The position numbers and the translations under genes were made by a program. This document shows positions 1 through 12,004 of a stretch of 64,000 nt of DNA, one piece after another. Origin of the DNA: Valencia hispanica (lineage: Eukaryota > Chordata > Actinopteri > Cyprinodontiformes > Valenciidae); NCBI GenBank assembly GCA_963556495.2, contig OY747705.1, forward strand, positions 5,671,501 through 5,735,500, read 5' to 3'. The notes beneath the pieces are model-generated. The model searched no databases. It was not told the DNA's origin and saw only the letters and a list, made by a program, of their open reading frames with translations. Within the stretch, counting starts at the first letter, position 1; each line of letters starts with the position of its first letter.

Positions 1-232
1 ACCCCAAAGTGCTTCACACTACATTTTGTCATTCACCCATCCACGCACACATTGACACACTGGTGATGACAAGCTACATTGTAGCCACAGCTGCCCTGGG
101 GCACACTGACAGAAGCAAGGCTGCCGAACACTGGCGCCACCGGGCCCTCTGACGCCCACCACTAGGCAGAAGGGTGAAGTGTCTTGTCCAAGGACACAAC
201 GACTGAGACGGACGGCTGAGCCACAGTCGCCC
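1..232 (+). repeat. Teleost interspersed repeat, copy 1
   Basis: This opens mid-element with an AAAGTGCTTCACACTACA motif and continues through a CATTCACCCAT block and a GTGTCTTGTCCAAGGACAC block. It matches the sequence at 38105-38395 in the same order and orientation (shared GCTGACAGAAGCAAGGCTG, CACAACGACNGAGACGGAC), so it is a dispersed repeat. The pattern is common in fish genomes; I do not assign it to a class. Confidence 0.7.
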
Positions 233-260
233 CATAATGTTTATTGTACACTGTCCCTTT

Positions 261-412
<152 letters not shown>

Positions 413-2020
413 ATGTCTGACAGTTGTGATTTATTAAACCTCTGCTGACCTTGTCGCTGTTCTGTCTCTGGTAAAATTAACAGAGTGGCTCTGGTGGCAG
501 ATGTTTGACACATTTAAAGACTAACTTACAGCATCAAGGTAACTACTTGTGTATAACGATATAAACCTCCAGGATTGACAATGATTAGCCCATACTGGAG
601 CTCGGAATCGATTCAAATTTCAAGAATCGATTCAATTCCAATTCAGAAGATTTTGAATCCATCATGACTAGTACAGGTTTTTGGATGACTTCTTCAGAAA
701 GACGTTTGCAAGACACCATAACGTAGTGCAGTTCCGCCGTCTGAAGCAGCTAATGAAAGTAGTGACTGTATTCTATTTTTTCTGTATTTTTGAAGACAGC
801 ACAAGTTCATAACAGCAGATGGTTTCTTACAATCCTTGTCCAAATTGAGCACAGTGCTATGTTATAAAGAACATCTTGTGTCCTTACAACCTAAAAGCCT
901 GATCCACCTAACCCATGATCTGAACTAAAAAAGTATTTTGGATGGAAGGTGGAAGTCCATTAAGAAACAGGAGTGAAAATCCACTTTTTTGGAATTGTGC
1001 ACTCTGCTAACTCACCGAGTTTAGTTATTTTGCGTTTTGTTATTCACATCCTTTTTTTTAGAGACCAAGAACAATATAGTCAAGATAGACCTGGCTGCAT
1101 TTAAAAGGAATATGTTATATGCTGCCACTTGTGTCTACTTGCACAGGGTTAGAAGATGAAAGTGACAAAAAAACGAGGGAGAATAACTTTTTTGGATTAT
1201 ATGGATGTTTTTTGACTGTAAAACACAAAGAAAAGAACACTAAGCGTCATGTATCCTCCACCTGTTGCCTTTACTCAGTCCGCCTGCAGCTAATGCCGAG
1301 TAAGCTAACGTTTACCTGGTTGTATCCACTCTTCAGAGTTGCCTGGCTTGACTGTTTAGCTTGCTATCAGCTTCATTGAACAGGTGGCATGAAGATGAGC
1401 GTCTGCTTACAGGCAGGTTTGGGTTTACCTGTGGCAGAGCACCAAAATGGCACAAGATGATTTTTTAAATTATTTTGTTTAAGCATTTGCAGCAACAAAA
1501 ATGATCTGTCATCAGTCCTGTCGTGGTCCTGACCTACAGTAGTATCAAGTTAGCCGGTCTTGACTACAGCACTGAGGCTTAACATGTTGTGCATCCATAC
1601 ATCCTTATCCAGGTATCTTGCTTGTAACAAGTCATTATCTGAGCTACTTTTGCCTTTCTATCATCTTTAAAAAGTATCCCAATTCATTCTGTGCTGAGAT
1701 AGTGTCACTGATAGTATGTTGGTTAAACACAGAGGTTGCTGAGTTTACTTCATTTCTTCACAGCTGTGTTTACTGTAGCATTTATTATGACTATGTAAAT
1801 TTGCTGATGCACATTAATTACAACCAATTACTGCCTCACTGGGTGGTAATTTGTATTGTTGAGTAGCAATCATTTTTTGTAGACCTTGTGTTTAGATTGA
1901 AAAAAAGCTGGTCTCCATCACAGAAAAGCAACAGTGATTTAACTTTAGTGATTTGACTTTAAAATAGCTGACTTTCTACTAATAATTACCCATTCTCTAT
2001 GGTTGAATCTCCCTATTTTT
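413..2020. other. No gene recognised
   Basis: AT-rich sequence without a convincing reading frame. At 606-640 there are two GAATCGATTCAA motifs in direct repeat, reminiscent of the ends of hAT-like fish elements, but no partner end is visible. The 86- and 82-codon open frames at 1119-1379 and 1618-1866 have no recognisable domain. Confidence 0.5.
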
Positions 2021-2022
2021 AC

Positions 2023-2160
2023 CTCCACCAAGGAGGTCATTTTTCACCAGTGTTTGTCTATTAGTTAGCAACATAACTCAAAACGTAACAGATGAATTTT
2101 GATGAAATTTTTAGCAAATATCTGCAGGGGGACCAGGAACAAGTGATTGGATTTTAGGGG
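2023..2160 (+). repeat. CCACCAAGGAGG-family teleost repeat
   Basis: Begins with CTCCACCAAGGAGGTCAT and contains the characteristic GATGAATTTTGATGAAATTT and GGACCAGGAACAAGTGATTG blocks. A shorter relative lies at 16895-16950. The family is widespread in fish; identification is from remembered consensus. Confidence 0.55.
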
Positions 2161-2489
2161 TGAGCAGGCTTGGCGGACACCTGCGCTCTTCTAACGGGGC
2201 GTGAAGTAGCGTGAATCAGGTAGGTCTCAGAAGCGTTGTGTCGCGGCTCTCTCCTAAATTTATGCGGCAGGTCAATTTTTTTACGTGCTTCGCATGCAGA
2301 ATGCGTCAATCTCTGCAGTTTAGATCTGACTAGACAGGAAATCAGACATGGAAGCAGTGTAAAGTATCTGGCAAATTTCAAAATAAAATACAGATTTCCA
2401 ATTTCTTAACTATGAAAAAAACTAAACGTAATCGGTGACACCGGGTTTGAAGTCAGTCGGTCTGTGGGTCTAATCTGTTGATTTTTATC

Positions 2490-2614
2490 ATGGATGACGA
2501 GAAGTTAATCCTTGAAGTGGAAAATCTTCCAGATTATCTGATACCAGTGATCATTTTTACAAGGAGAACATGAAAAAGGAGAAGACATGGACAGAAATAT
2601 CTGCAGTTCTGGGC
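2490..2614 (+). pseudogene. Broken MADF-domain first exon
   Basis: An ATG at 2490 starts MDDEKLILEVENLP. After a short frame change, the next frame reads SDTSDHFYKENMKKEKTWTE and ISAVLG. This is the N-terminal helix and the conserved aromatic/Lys-rich stretch of a MADF (Myb/SANT-like DNA-binding) domain. In fish such exons are found in host MADF-BESS genes and in the DNA-binding protein of PIF/Harbinger transposons. A one-base-class frameshift near 2535 breaks it, and the sequence after ISAVLG soon meets a stop. No second exon or transposase is visible nearby. It is probably a relic of a transposon or a retro-dispersed exon; which of the two cannot be decided here. Confidence 0.6.
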
Positions 2615-2619
2615 CCTTA

Positions 2620-3370
2620 AGTTATACAATTGCAATGCTCCTGTGATTTGGTGAGCTCCCAGGACCAGCTGGGTGGAACACAGCGGCAGGCAATAGGCTT
2701 CTGAGTTGCTCCGGGTAGGAAGGGGCGCGCTGCTGAGCCAACGAGTAAAATGAGTCCTATCACTTTACTGGTCCGGTAAAAAGCAGGGAATATAATCCAC
2801 TTTCATAAATCAATATCCTTACCATTGATATCTTCAACAGTAGTGTGTGGACAGATCAACCTACAGCAAATATTTAGTAAATCGTGGGGATAAAACATCT
2901 ATAACTACAAAAGAAAAATGTATGTTAAACAACAGGAAGGAATCAACACCTTTTCTATCTGTCCAGTCATTGTGGGGTTTTAACAATGTGATTTCCTGGT
3001 TAGACTTTTGTACAAATAAGACTCCAATTTTTTTTATATATGTGAAAATTCCTTGATACCATGTTCTCACTGTGCACTCGTGGGTTTTATCCTGTAGCTT
3101 ATTTAGGGTGGTCCAACTTCAGTATAAGACAGAAGGCCCAACCTCATAGATTCTTGCCAGTCAGCACTTTCCCCGAAAGCCTGGCAACTTAAAAAGCAAC
3201 TCACCCCCCTACCAGAGTCTAACTCCGACCACATTTCCTATTTGAAAAATGAGCCAAAAGGAGGTGTTTCCTGGCGGACCAGTGAACACTTGGGGGGAGC
3301 TGGGCGTGGTCTGCGCTGTGATTGACATGTGGACAGCAGCGCTACAGTGGCACAGACACAGACAGCAAGA
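2620..3370. other. No gene recognised
   Basis: A GC-richer stretch at 2640-2760, then ordinary AT-rich sequence. The 3160-3370 part (GAAAGCCTGGCAACTT, TGAGCCAAAAGGAGGTGTTT) looks like mobile-element sequence by composition, but I cannot name it. Confidence 0.4.
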
Positions 3371-3373
3371 AAA

Positions 3374-3487
3374 ATGGAGAGCAACGTAAGCTCCTTTACC
3401 TCAGAGCGATCTTTCTGAGGTGGAGGATTTTTCTCCGGCTCTTTCACCAGAGGAAAGGGAGGAGGCAACTCCTCTAAGCATAAGGTG
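3374..3487 (+). pseudogene. Possible decayed short exon (acidic N-terminus)
   Basis: ATG at 3374 reads MESNVSSFTSERS, then stops. A one-base shift restores an acidic, proline-containing reading (EVEDFSPALSPEEREEATP) ending next to a GTGTGT donor-like site at 3484. Ser/Glu-rich N-termini of this kind occur in teleost repeat-borne genes. There is no recognised fold, and the call rests only on the two-frame continuity and the donor-like site. Confidence 0.25.
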
Positions 3488-3489
3488 TG

Positions 3490-4600
3490 TAACTGGATTT
3501 ACTGTTCTACCTCCATGCCACTGCGGCCCAAATCTGCCCCTGTAAAGAGTTAATAATTTCTCCTAAAAAGAGTCGCCGTTTTGCTTTATTTGCAAAAACC
3601 AAAATTAGCTGTATATAAGCGGGGCAATGAATGGAACACCATACCCATCAGAACATCAGTAGAACACCGGCTCTCCCTAAAGGGAGATGGGCTTCCCTTA
3701 AAGCCTTCAACTGACACTAAAGGGGCAGGCCTGGTAGCATGAGCGGCCCGGGCTTGTCTAAGACAGGTTACAAAGCCCTAAGTCCTATAAAGGAAGATGC
3801 CTTACTCATGTACACAAGCAGACACACAGCAAGACTGACAGTGGTTAAACTATGGCTGCTTTTAGAGTACAAAAATGAACATTCTGACCAATGATCTAGA
3901 ACACACCAGCCGTCTGGAACCTCCCTCTGACCCCTGAAAAAATCTCATCGTTCAAATGATGCATAATATGTATATGAACATAGAACGGGTGTCAAAAAAG
4001 GCAATTTGACCAGAAAGTTTGTATCACACTGCTAATGAGACATTAAAACGCAACGGGGTTAAATAAAAACTGCCCCCCGCCAAATTGCCCTGGTGAGCAC
4101 TAAAAATAGTCCAGTTTCAATTTATATTGCATTCTTTTTTCCGCAAGACTCCTAATGTGTTCAAGATTAAAATATAACGTTTGTGCGTTAAATTTCTCAC
4201 ATAAATTATTCCGAAAAACTCTCTTAAAATGGACTTTTGGTTAATTCCTTCTGTGACCATACATGCATGGTGGCGCTGTACTGATTGCGGTAGGCTCCTG
4301 CTAATGCTAATTTTTGCTGGGTTCTTGCTAATCAAGCATGTTAGGAACGTCAAGGAGATAACCTGCAGTTTTACTTAAGGTATGTTAAGTTTTGGAGATA
4401 TATTTAAATATCAACTGTAGCATTTCGGTTTTAGATGCTTAGATGATCTCATAGGCATATGTGTATATATATATATATATATATATTTATATTGCACCTT
4501 CAAAAGGTTTATCAGTTGGTCTGGAACAAAGATCTTAGCATAGCTTTGAGGGTACTTCATGTTAATTTTTATATTATGATGCTTTTTTCAAAGTTGTCAC
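3490..4600. other. No gene recognised; short (TA)n at 4463-4487
   Basis: No supported reading frame. The only simple-sequence feature is a TA run of about 25 nt. The 78-codon minus-strand frame at 4117-4353 lacks any recognisable motif. Confidence 0.5.
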
Positions 4601-5938
4601 AGCAAAATGTCACTACCATCACAAAAACAAAACACTGGTTTTAATACAAAATGATTTGACAAGCAAAGTTTTCAGAATAGCTCCAGTAAGTACAAAACAT
4701 GCTCTTTAAGAATCATGTTCTAAATTTCTGTAAGTACATTTAAAATGCATTTTAAAATGTTCTTTCTAACTTTTTAATATATTGCCTTGTCTCAACAATG
4801 AAATATTGCATACTAATCAGAATATTTGAATTGCAATGCATATTTTTTCAGAAAATGCTAATTTAGACTTTTAAACATTACCACAAAGATTGAGGTAAAA
4901 CCCAAGTGAAGAAAAAAGCAACATTTTCTATCAAAAAATGTATTGTGACAGTAATGACAACATGTTTTGGTAATGACATGTTTTGGTAATGACATAAAAA
5001 TCAACACTGGTGTTTTTTTGTTGTTTTTCACAACAAATGAAAGATAAAGAACATAATTCTTTTTTAAAAACAACACCTTTTGAACACTTAACTTTCCACT
5101 AAAATGAATCTCTTGGTAAACTACCATGGCATTGATTACGTGATAATATCTTCTTGGGCCGGCTGTCTCGTTTCATAAAAGGATCATACAAGAGAATTGG
5201 CATGCTCAATCAAATGTTCCAATCCAAAAATGATAAAATAGAAAAGAAAGTTTTCAGCACTCTCAAATAATTGTGTAGCATTTTAATTCATGCATAGCAA
5301 CAGAGGTGTGACCCATAATAAACAACAATCAAGGACGTAACTGGGATTATCAACCAGTTTATGCAAATTATCAGAACAATGTCATAAAAAGACAAATATT
5401 AGTAAGAAATACAGTATAGTAAGAAAATAATAAAAAAACATATATCACATTCTGTGACTGCAACAACCACATAGGCAAACAATTGGTTTTACACATTAGA
5501 AATACGAAATGCTCTTGCACTTAACAATATAACACTGTGTCTCCCTTTTCCTCGTTGTTGCTCTGCTGTTATCATCTCGTTCCAAGAATATCTTGATTTT
5601 CTCAGTGGTACCCACACTGATTATGTTTTTGTAAGGTTTCCTATGAAAGTGAAGACCAGCTGTTATGTTTTTCCGCATAATCTTGGCTGAAAAACCAAGT
5701 TGGTTTTGCGCTTCTTTCACCAAGTGGTAGTTCTTTAGAATCTTCAGAGCCAGAATCTTTGACACTACTTGTTTTTCTTTTGTGTCAGACTCCTTATATT
5801 ATTTTTTTGCTGAGAAAGCACTACATTCTGAAACAGTAGTGTTCTTCGAAGGGCCTTCGGTTTTAGCTGCATTTGTTGCTTTAATATCATTTTGTGGGAT
5901 TCTGGGGCTTTCAGCTTCTCTGAGAGCCTTTGATATCT

Positions 5939-5946
5939 CTTTTTAT
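5939..5946. repeat. Target-site duplication (left), CTTTTTAT
   Basis: Eight bases identical to 6735-6742 on the other side of the hAT-like element. The 8-bp length is diagnostic of hAT-type insertion. Confidence 0.9.
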
Positions 5947-6734
5947 TAGGACTGTCAAAATTAATGCATTAATGCGGGTCGATTAATTTGTGGAATTAAT
6001 GCCATTTATTTTTTTAACGCCATTAATGCATGCACAGAATGACCTGCCCTGTTTACCTCACAATTAAACTTGCGCTGCTTTCAGTGCTCACTTGTCACGT
6101 AAACAGTATGGCAACTGTTTGATAACTGCAAATAATAACAGTGGGAACCAGGGAGTAATATAAAGGTTCGGTGTTGATAAACAAATGATCCCTCTATTAG
6201 TCAGAAAATTTCAATAAAAAAATACTTGATTCCTCCCAGAGAGAAATTAAGCGTTATTGTAGCTCATGTTATTTAATTTTTCAAGGAGCTATTGTAGATC
6301 CTGATGGCAGTAAGCAGGAATGATCTCCTGTAGCAGTCTGTGTCGCAGCAAAACTGAAGAAGCCTCTGACCGAAGACACCGTTGTTGTAGGATAGTCCCA
6401 TGAAGAGGATGCTCAGGGTTGTCCAAAATTGAATAAGAAACTGTCAGCTTTACATTCAGAAAATGTTAACCAGTTAGTTTGCCTTAGAAACTGGCTAAAA
6501 GATTAATAGGTAAAAAGCTCCACTTGTAAATGTGATTGTGGAATTCAAAACAAAAGTTCCATGCATCTCTCCTGTATTTCCTTAAAAAAAAGAGCAACAG
6601 CTTCCGGTTTCGTCCTTTATTTACCCAAACATTTTACTTTTTCGGTCATATTTGGGAATGTTAATTAATTGTGATTAATTTACAGCTACCCTGTGATTAA
6701 TTAGATTAAAATTTATAATCGTTTGACAGGCCTA
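5947..6734. mobile_element. Non-autonomous hAT-like element, 788 bp
   Basis: The left end begins TAGGACTGTCAAA. The right end, read on the other strand, begins TAGGCCTGTCAAAC. Both ends continue into TTAATGC/ATTAATC-rich subterminal sequence typical of a well-known fish hAT family. Perfect 8-bp CTTTTTAT duplications flank it. There is no transposase frame, so it must have moved with an enzyme supplied elsewhere. It carries an L2 3' fragment at 6212-6430 and sits in a coding frame. Confidence 0.9.
6212..6430 (-). mobile_element. L2/Rex1-group LINE 3' fragment inside the hAT element
   Basis: Read on the minus strand this is the C-terminal coding end and 3' tail of the LINE also present at 19689-22985. 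Shared plus-strand blocks include GAGAAATTAAGCGTT, CTGAAGAAGCCTC and GAAGAGGATGCTCAGGGTTG. It is more diverged than copies A-C and lacks the upstream RT. It is the innermost layer of a three-level nest. Confidence 0.8.
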
Positions 6735-6742
6735 CTTTTTAT
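6735..6742. repeat. Target-site duplication (right), CTTTTTAT
   Basis: Exact copy of 5939-5946. On the minus strand it encodes the last residues before the insertion point of the split gene. Confidence 0.9.
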
Positions 6743-7769
6743 ACTTCTCCACCTTCTTCAGAGCATGTTCAAGCTTCAGATGGTACTCAGCAAGGTCACG
6801 ATAAGGGTTTGCCCTATTTGCTCTCACAATTTTACGTCCTCTCATATGATTTGGGGTTTTATGATGAGAACTGTCAGAAACATCAGGTGAAGCTTCAAGA
6901 ATGGGCACTTCATTCTCATTTTCTTCCTGACTTATAGGAGATATGGGAGGTGTGTTTCCAGCTATATAACTTTCTATCTTCTCTCTGTTCTTATCACTGA
7001 CTCTTTTGTTTCTTTGGTTAGTTTTCCACTGTCGTCTTCTGCATCTTTGTTCCCAGTTTGATAATTGTGCGATGTCTTTCAATTTTCCTGACTCTTTTCT
7101 TTTTTTGTATCTTTCTTTTTCTGTTGCAAGATATTGCTGGTTTTTTTCTGGATCTTCTTTGATTTTTTTCCCTGTATTTTTTTGAGCGTTGAGCTGGTTT
7201 AGCTGTTGCCATGTTGACATTTTCAAACAAAAATAATGTAAATTACAGTTGGTCACTGTTCAATTATGTATCATAGTAAATGATTAAATAGTAAATTAAG
7301 CTAATATATTCTAGTTATAAGGTAATAAACAGATAAATTGTCATTACCATCCCTGAATGTCATTACCATCACAGTCATTTGTGTAATGGTAATTAAACGT
7401 GATGGTAATGACAATTTTCACTCTTTGCAGAAAATGTTGGTTCAATTTTAGACTTGCTAAGCTAACTGGTTAGCTAGCACACAATGTACACTGAATATAT
7501 GTAAATAAAGTGACATTTTCTATTAATGAATTAAAATACTCAAACAGTAACTTGTTTGGTAATGACGCCTAATAAACATACTCTCGGATCAGGCTGTATA
7601 AAACATCAAATTACTTACATATGTGGGCATCAAAAAAGCAGGGTTCTGCCTCATGTCTGAGAATCATCCTTTGCAGCATCTGATATGCATGCAACAATGT
7701 AAGTAACTGTTTGTAAAAACTTTATTGTTCCCTAAAATGTTGAGGGTGATGGTAATGACAGATGTATGA

Positions 7770-8110
7770 GGGACAGCGATATTTAACTATAGATAACCTG
7801 CAAATTGAAAAATTATAATCTATATGAATTTAAAAAATGTCTTTAAAAGTTGTTATGATGAAATGCAATGTAAAATTGTAATGAATTTAGCACTTTTTAT
7901 TGCTTTATTATAGAGGGGATGTCATAAAGTCTGGGTTGGGGACAAGCCCAAAACAGTGAAATTCTTGCATATTTGAATATTCAACACACTGAAAAAGTAT
8001 TAAAATGTCATCATTGAGATACAGTTATCTTCTTCATAGCTACTACAACCTAACATATTTTTCTCGAAAATCTACCCTGGGGACAGAAAAACTCCCCTTA
8101 ATTGAAGAAT
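7770..8110. other. No gene recognised
   Basis: AT-rich with no supported frame. GAAAAACTCC(C)CTTAATT occurs at about 8087 and again at about 8177, a short local duplication on either side of a TA tract. Confidence 0.5.
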
Positions 8111-8113
8111 CAC

Positions 8114-8115
<2 letters not shown>

Positions 8116-8174
<59 letters not shown>

Positions 8175-8194
8175 AAGAAAAACTCCCTTAATTA

Positions 8195-8280
<86 letters not shown>
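8116..8280. repeat. Interrupted (TA)n microsatellite
   Basis: Three TA blocks separated by a CATATA interruption and a copy of the adjoining AAGAAAAACTCCCTTAATTA sequence. The last block is about 80 nt long. Confidence 0.95.
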
Positions 8281-8285
<5 letters not shown>

Positions 8286-10112
8286 TATTAAAAAATTAAA
8301 TTATTTTTTATTCAAAGTTGAAGATGTTCATGCGTCTGCACCAAGTGATCAGGGTATGAATTGCAACCATTCAAAATGACCGATGGCCTTCAGATCTTTC
8401 CATCCTTGTTTAAAATAATAATGCTTAAATATGGGAAATATTCTGTGAAGGCGACCCCTGCATGGTAGATACTGGAGTCGGAGCCAGTTAATGGACAGAA
8501 AGTCATTCATTTTCTCCAAATTCTGTTGTTTTCGACTGCTGGAATTGAAAGCGCCTTGCATGTGACGTCTTATCATCCTTCTGCGCATGCAGGGACCGTG
8601 AACTGTTCACACTGGAGTGTGTTTGCTGTCGCAGTTTAGTTATGGTGTGAACAACCACTCAAACGAATCTGATTTAATAAAGCAAATCAGAATAAAGCAT
8701 CATCAGTGTTAATGTAGTGTTTTTCTGTGGTGCTTTGAAAACAGCATGTGATCTGATTGAGCCAGCTTAATCGTAGACCACAAAGAATGAACCAGTTTTA
8801 ATAGCTTGTTTGGCCTACATGTTTGGCCATGTTTAATATATGTATCTTCAAATGGAAATCAAATTTTATGAAAATCACAGTGGCATCCTGCTTGGCATGT
8901 TTTTATATCATGCTCAGCAAACAAGAGCTCCAATGCTGTTAACTTTTGAAAGAAAAGGGATTATAAAGCAGCAAGAAGATTGGTTGCTAAGAGGTGTAAT
9001 GTGCGACAAGCTTTCCTTGCTCTGGGGACCAGGATACACAGAAATGATCAATAGTTTAGGTGGAGATAAGGATATTGTCTCTAGAGTAAGATCAAACAGA
9101 TTATCACCCAATAGCCATTTTTTCCAAGGCTAGTATTTGGGCCATTTGAAACCTAAACACTAAAGCATCATATTAACCTACTATTCTACTTTATAAATGA
9201 GCCCCCGTATGTCTTAGAGGTTTTTTTTTCTCTTATTTTGGTGAACATATTGGCTCCTCTTTAGTATTCTGACCACTTTTGAGCCCACATATAGCCCAGT
9301 CTACCTTCCTCTGGAGCATTTCTAAGTTGAAATGAAGAGAGGTGGTGTGAGATGTTCCTAAAACTCTTAGTTGCCTGAACAGAATATATAACTACCCATT
9401 TAAAATCACCCAGGAGAAAATCTTGTGTTTCCTTAAGCATATCTGGTACACACACAACAGACAAACATTTATTCTTTGACTAAAAGTTTCCCCCAGTTTC
9501 ATTCCCTTCTTAATTTGTTGTTTTTCACCTCTGTAGACACCATTTCCACCTTTCTGTTATATGCTAAAAGGTTCAGACACATTTTATTTGAGGTGTGCCA
9601 TCTTGGGTGCCTTACAATTCGGGTGGTATGATTCAAGTATTAAACTATTGTTTGTTTTTTTACATCTTTTTTTCCCCATTTAGGGTTTTTTCTTCATTCC
9701 TTCCGTGGCAACTTTCTACTTTTAAATCCATTTAGTTTCCATTAATTAGAGTATCCAAACAAATTAATGTTCTGTTTTTTATTCGTCAAATTATAAATAG
9801 AATGTCCAAAGACGTTTTCAAAATATGTTTCATTATCATATCAAGGTCATATTTTTCCATGAAAGCTAAAGGAAATGTGTGTTGGGACTAAAAGTATATT
9901 ATAGGGTGAACATATTTTGATTTCCATAAAAGAGGACACTTGGTCCAATCCTCAAACACTTAAATTATGCTCTGTTTACTTAAAGAAGACCATTGATTTT
10001 AACATACATAACATGCTCAAAAAAAAAGGGAACACTATAACAGGAGTTCGTCTTACTGTGCCTGCTCAGGACCCCCCAGACAAACCTGAAAGAAAAAGAT
10101 GTTTGGAGAGGC
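8281..10112. other. No gene recognised
   Basis: The longest open frames (79 codons on minus at 8349-8588; 97 codons on plus at 8840-9133) show no domain, signal or membrane pattern that I recognise. The first is basic at its N-terminus and ends in a Trp-rich segment, so it may be an old repeat-borne exon. Confidence 0.4.
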
Positions 10113-10216
10113 TGAAGGGATGAAGGAAGGGTCGAAGGGATGAGGGTCGAAGGGATGAAGGAAGGGTCGAAGGGATGAGGGTCGAAGGGATGAGGGTCGA
10201 AGGGATGAAGGAATGA
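10113..10216. repeat. Minisatellite, 15/20-bp units
   Basis: Alternating units built from GAAGGGATGAGGGTC (15 bp) and GAAGGGATGAAGGAAGGGTC (20 bp), about six in total. The antisense frame gives repeated HPFDP, which explains the long minus-strand open frame here; it is not a gene. Confidence 0.9.
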
Positions 10217-12000
10217 AAGAAGTGGTTTCAAGGGGATGAAACTTGAGGGTATGGAGCAGTAAAGTAGATTGAAGTTAGACCACGGATTGGGTCGGGTAGG
10301 GAGGGCTGTGAAATGAACGTGAGACATGGAACATGAGGCGAGCCTGGCTTATATAGATCGCTGATTGATAATTGAAGTGCGAGAGATCTGGGAGGCCAGG
10401 TGGGTTGAGTTAGTGTTGATTACTGCGTATGACTAGAGTTGAAGCGTGGTCTTGCTCCTGAACTTAAGCTAACAAGTTAACTCCATTACATTCAAACTTT
10501 TGTCTCAGATTCCTATTTTCAAAAATCAACCAAGATGTTTTCTCCTCAATGGAAAATCCATGCATCTAATGCAAATTCAGAGGCCCAAATAAGGCGTTTC
10601 AAGCTCATGATGACTGTGGGTATAATTTAGACCTTAAATGAAGTTGGTCCAAGTTGCCAACAGTTTTTAAGAGAGGCTGGTAAATGATGGGTAACAACAG
10701 ATCTTCAGAAATGTGTTACACTGGGGTTCATAGGATATTTTTTTCCCAGAGCGCCGGTTTCAATGTTCTTGCTGATATCCAAGAGAATTGGATGTGCAGA
10801 GAAGCTTGGGGTTGTTTTGTGGTTGTTCTGACACAGTCTGCTGCTTTCTGCACAGAATTTAACAATGTTCTTGGCATGCGCTGTCACAGCACATCTACTA
10901 AAGAGACAGGAGCTGGTTGATTTATTCCATCTTTATTCTGTCTTGCTGGCATTGTAAAACACAGGAAATGAATGAATATTTATGTGTGGTGTAACATTTC
11001 AGCTATAAAATCAAGGTTATCCACATGAGTGCGGCATGAACATTAGATTTTATGTGCCAAAGAAAGTAACAGCGTACAGCTGTACAACATAATGTTAACG
11101 TTAATAAATAAAAACACATAACTTATTTTCCCCTCTCCGTCAGTCATTAAATTGACTAAACCTTGAACTGTTTTTGATCAGTAAGGATTGCCAAAATTAT
11201 CTCAATTTGTTAAATGCCCCAATAATGAAGAAAAGTTTTTATGTTTCATATACTCCGACTTAATTGTAGTAAGATTACCCATACTTTTTTACTCATTTAA
11301 ACAGTTCAAGAAACCAAAATATCATGATGTAGGCATCTAATTAGTTAATTCACCAGCTATCTCAAATATATCTAAAATATCTCAAAAACAGTGCTCCTTT
11401 TACGTTTATGTTTATTCAGTCAGAAATTCAATTACAAATGTAAACAACACGAAATGTGATCAGTACAAACAAAACATTAAGTAGCTGAAAAGGCACAGGC
11501 TGAAGCAAAATGCTTATATTTATGCATGTCCTTTTTAACAATTAAAAAAAATTAAGCTACCCAATAACATGTACATTTTTACAGATAAAGGAAAATAAAG
11601 AATACTAATACCAAAACCATCAAATGAATAACGCAACATTATAAACTGTTGTTGCCCTCAAACATTGCCTCAGAGACCATCATTTTGACCATCCTTTGTG
11701 ACCACGTGAGTGACCGTGTTGACTGGGTGAATAAAGATTTAAAAAAATCAGCAACATATCAAGAGGAGAATTGTGGAAAGAATTGTTTTCAAAGGTCAAG
11801 TTCTGCCTAAAATTTCCAGGTGGTTACAGGTGTCACGTTCATCTGTTTAAACAATTAAATGTAAGTATAAGCACCATGAGAATGTTCATCCATCATACAG
11901 TTCAGTAAGGAGACTGTGTCATTGGTCTTCCATATATAGATATGTATAAATATATATGTTTTAGTGGTAAATGTGCATATCAGCTCCAGAATACTGTCTA
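10217..12000. other. No gene recognised
   Basis: AT-rich sequence without conserved motifs that I can name. A 21-base segment at 11710-11730 (beginning GTGACCGTGTTGACTGG) recurs exactly at 13755-13775. Confidence 0.45.
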
Positions 12001-12004
12001 GACC

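Larger units (their letters stand above)
5496..7220 (-). pseudogene. Broken basic coiled-coil gene, split by a hAT-like insertion
   Basis: ATG at 7220 opens MSTWQQLNQLNAQKN. A Lys/Glu-rich region follows (YLATEKERYKKRKESG; CRRRQWKTNQRNKR), then an acidic linker, then a heptad-like helix ending KKVEKYKK at 6735. The same frame resumes with RYQRLSEKLK at 5946 once the inserted element and one target copy are subtracted, so the insertion did not change frame. A frameshift follows, probably in the seven-T run at 5802-5808. The final block (VKEAQNQLGF; FLERDDNSRATTRKRETQ) matches my memory of an uncharacterised multi-copy fish/invertebrate family with a DDNSR-type C-terminus. Function is unknown. 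Its multi-copy nature and the motif array around it suggest a transposon passenger gene. It is not functional as it stands. Confidence 0.6.
4608..7767. repeat. Scattered GGTAATGACA motifs flanking the split gene
   Basis: The decamer GGTAATGACA, its complement or a one-base variant occurs at 4951-4959, 4969-4978, 4985-4994, 7339-7348 (complement), 7358-7367 (complement), 7404-7413, 7558-7567 and 7751-7760. A related GTCACTACCATCAC lies at 4609-4622. Copies lie on both sides of the gene at 5496-7222 and none was noticed elsewhere in the window. The arrangement resembles subterminal transposase-binding repeats of a DNA transposon carrying that gene. This is inference; terminal inverted repeats were not found. 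Confidence 0.4.

Noticed and set aside
9980..10327. 115-codon frame with HPFDP repeats
   Set aside because: Antisense of the 15/20-bp minisatellite.
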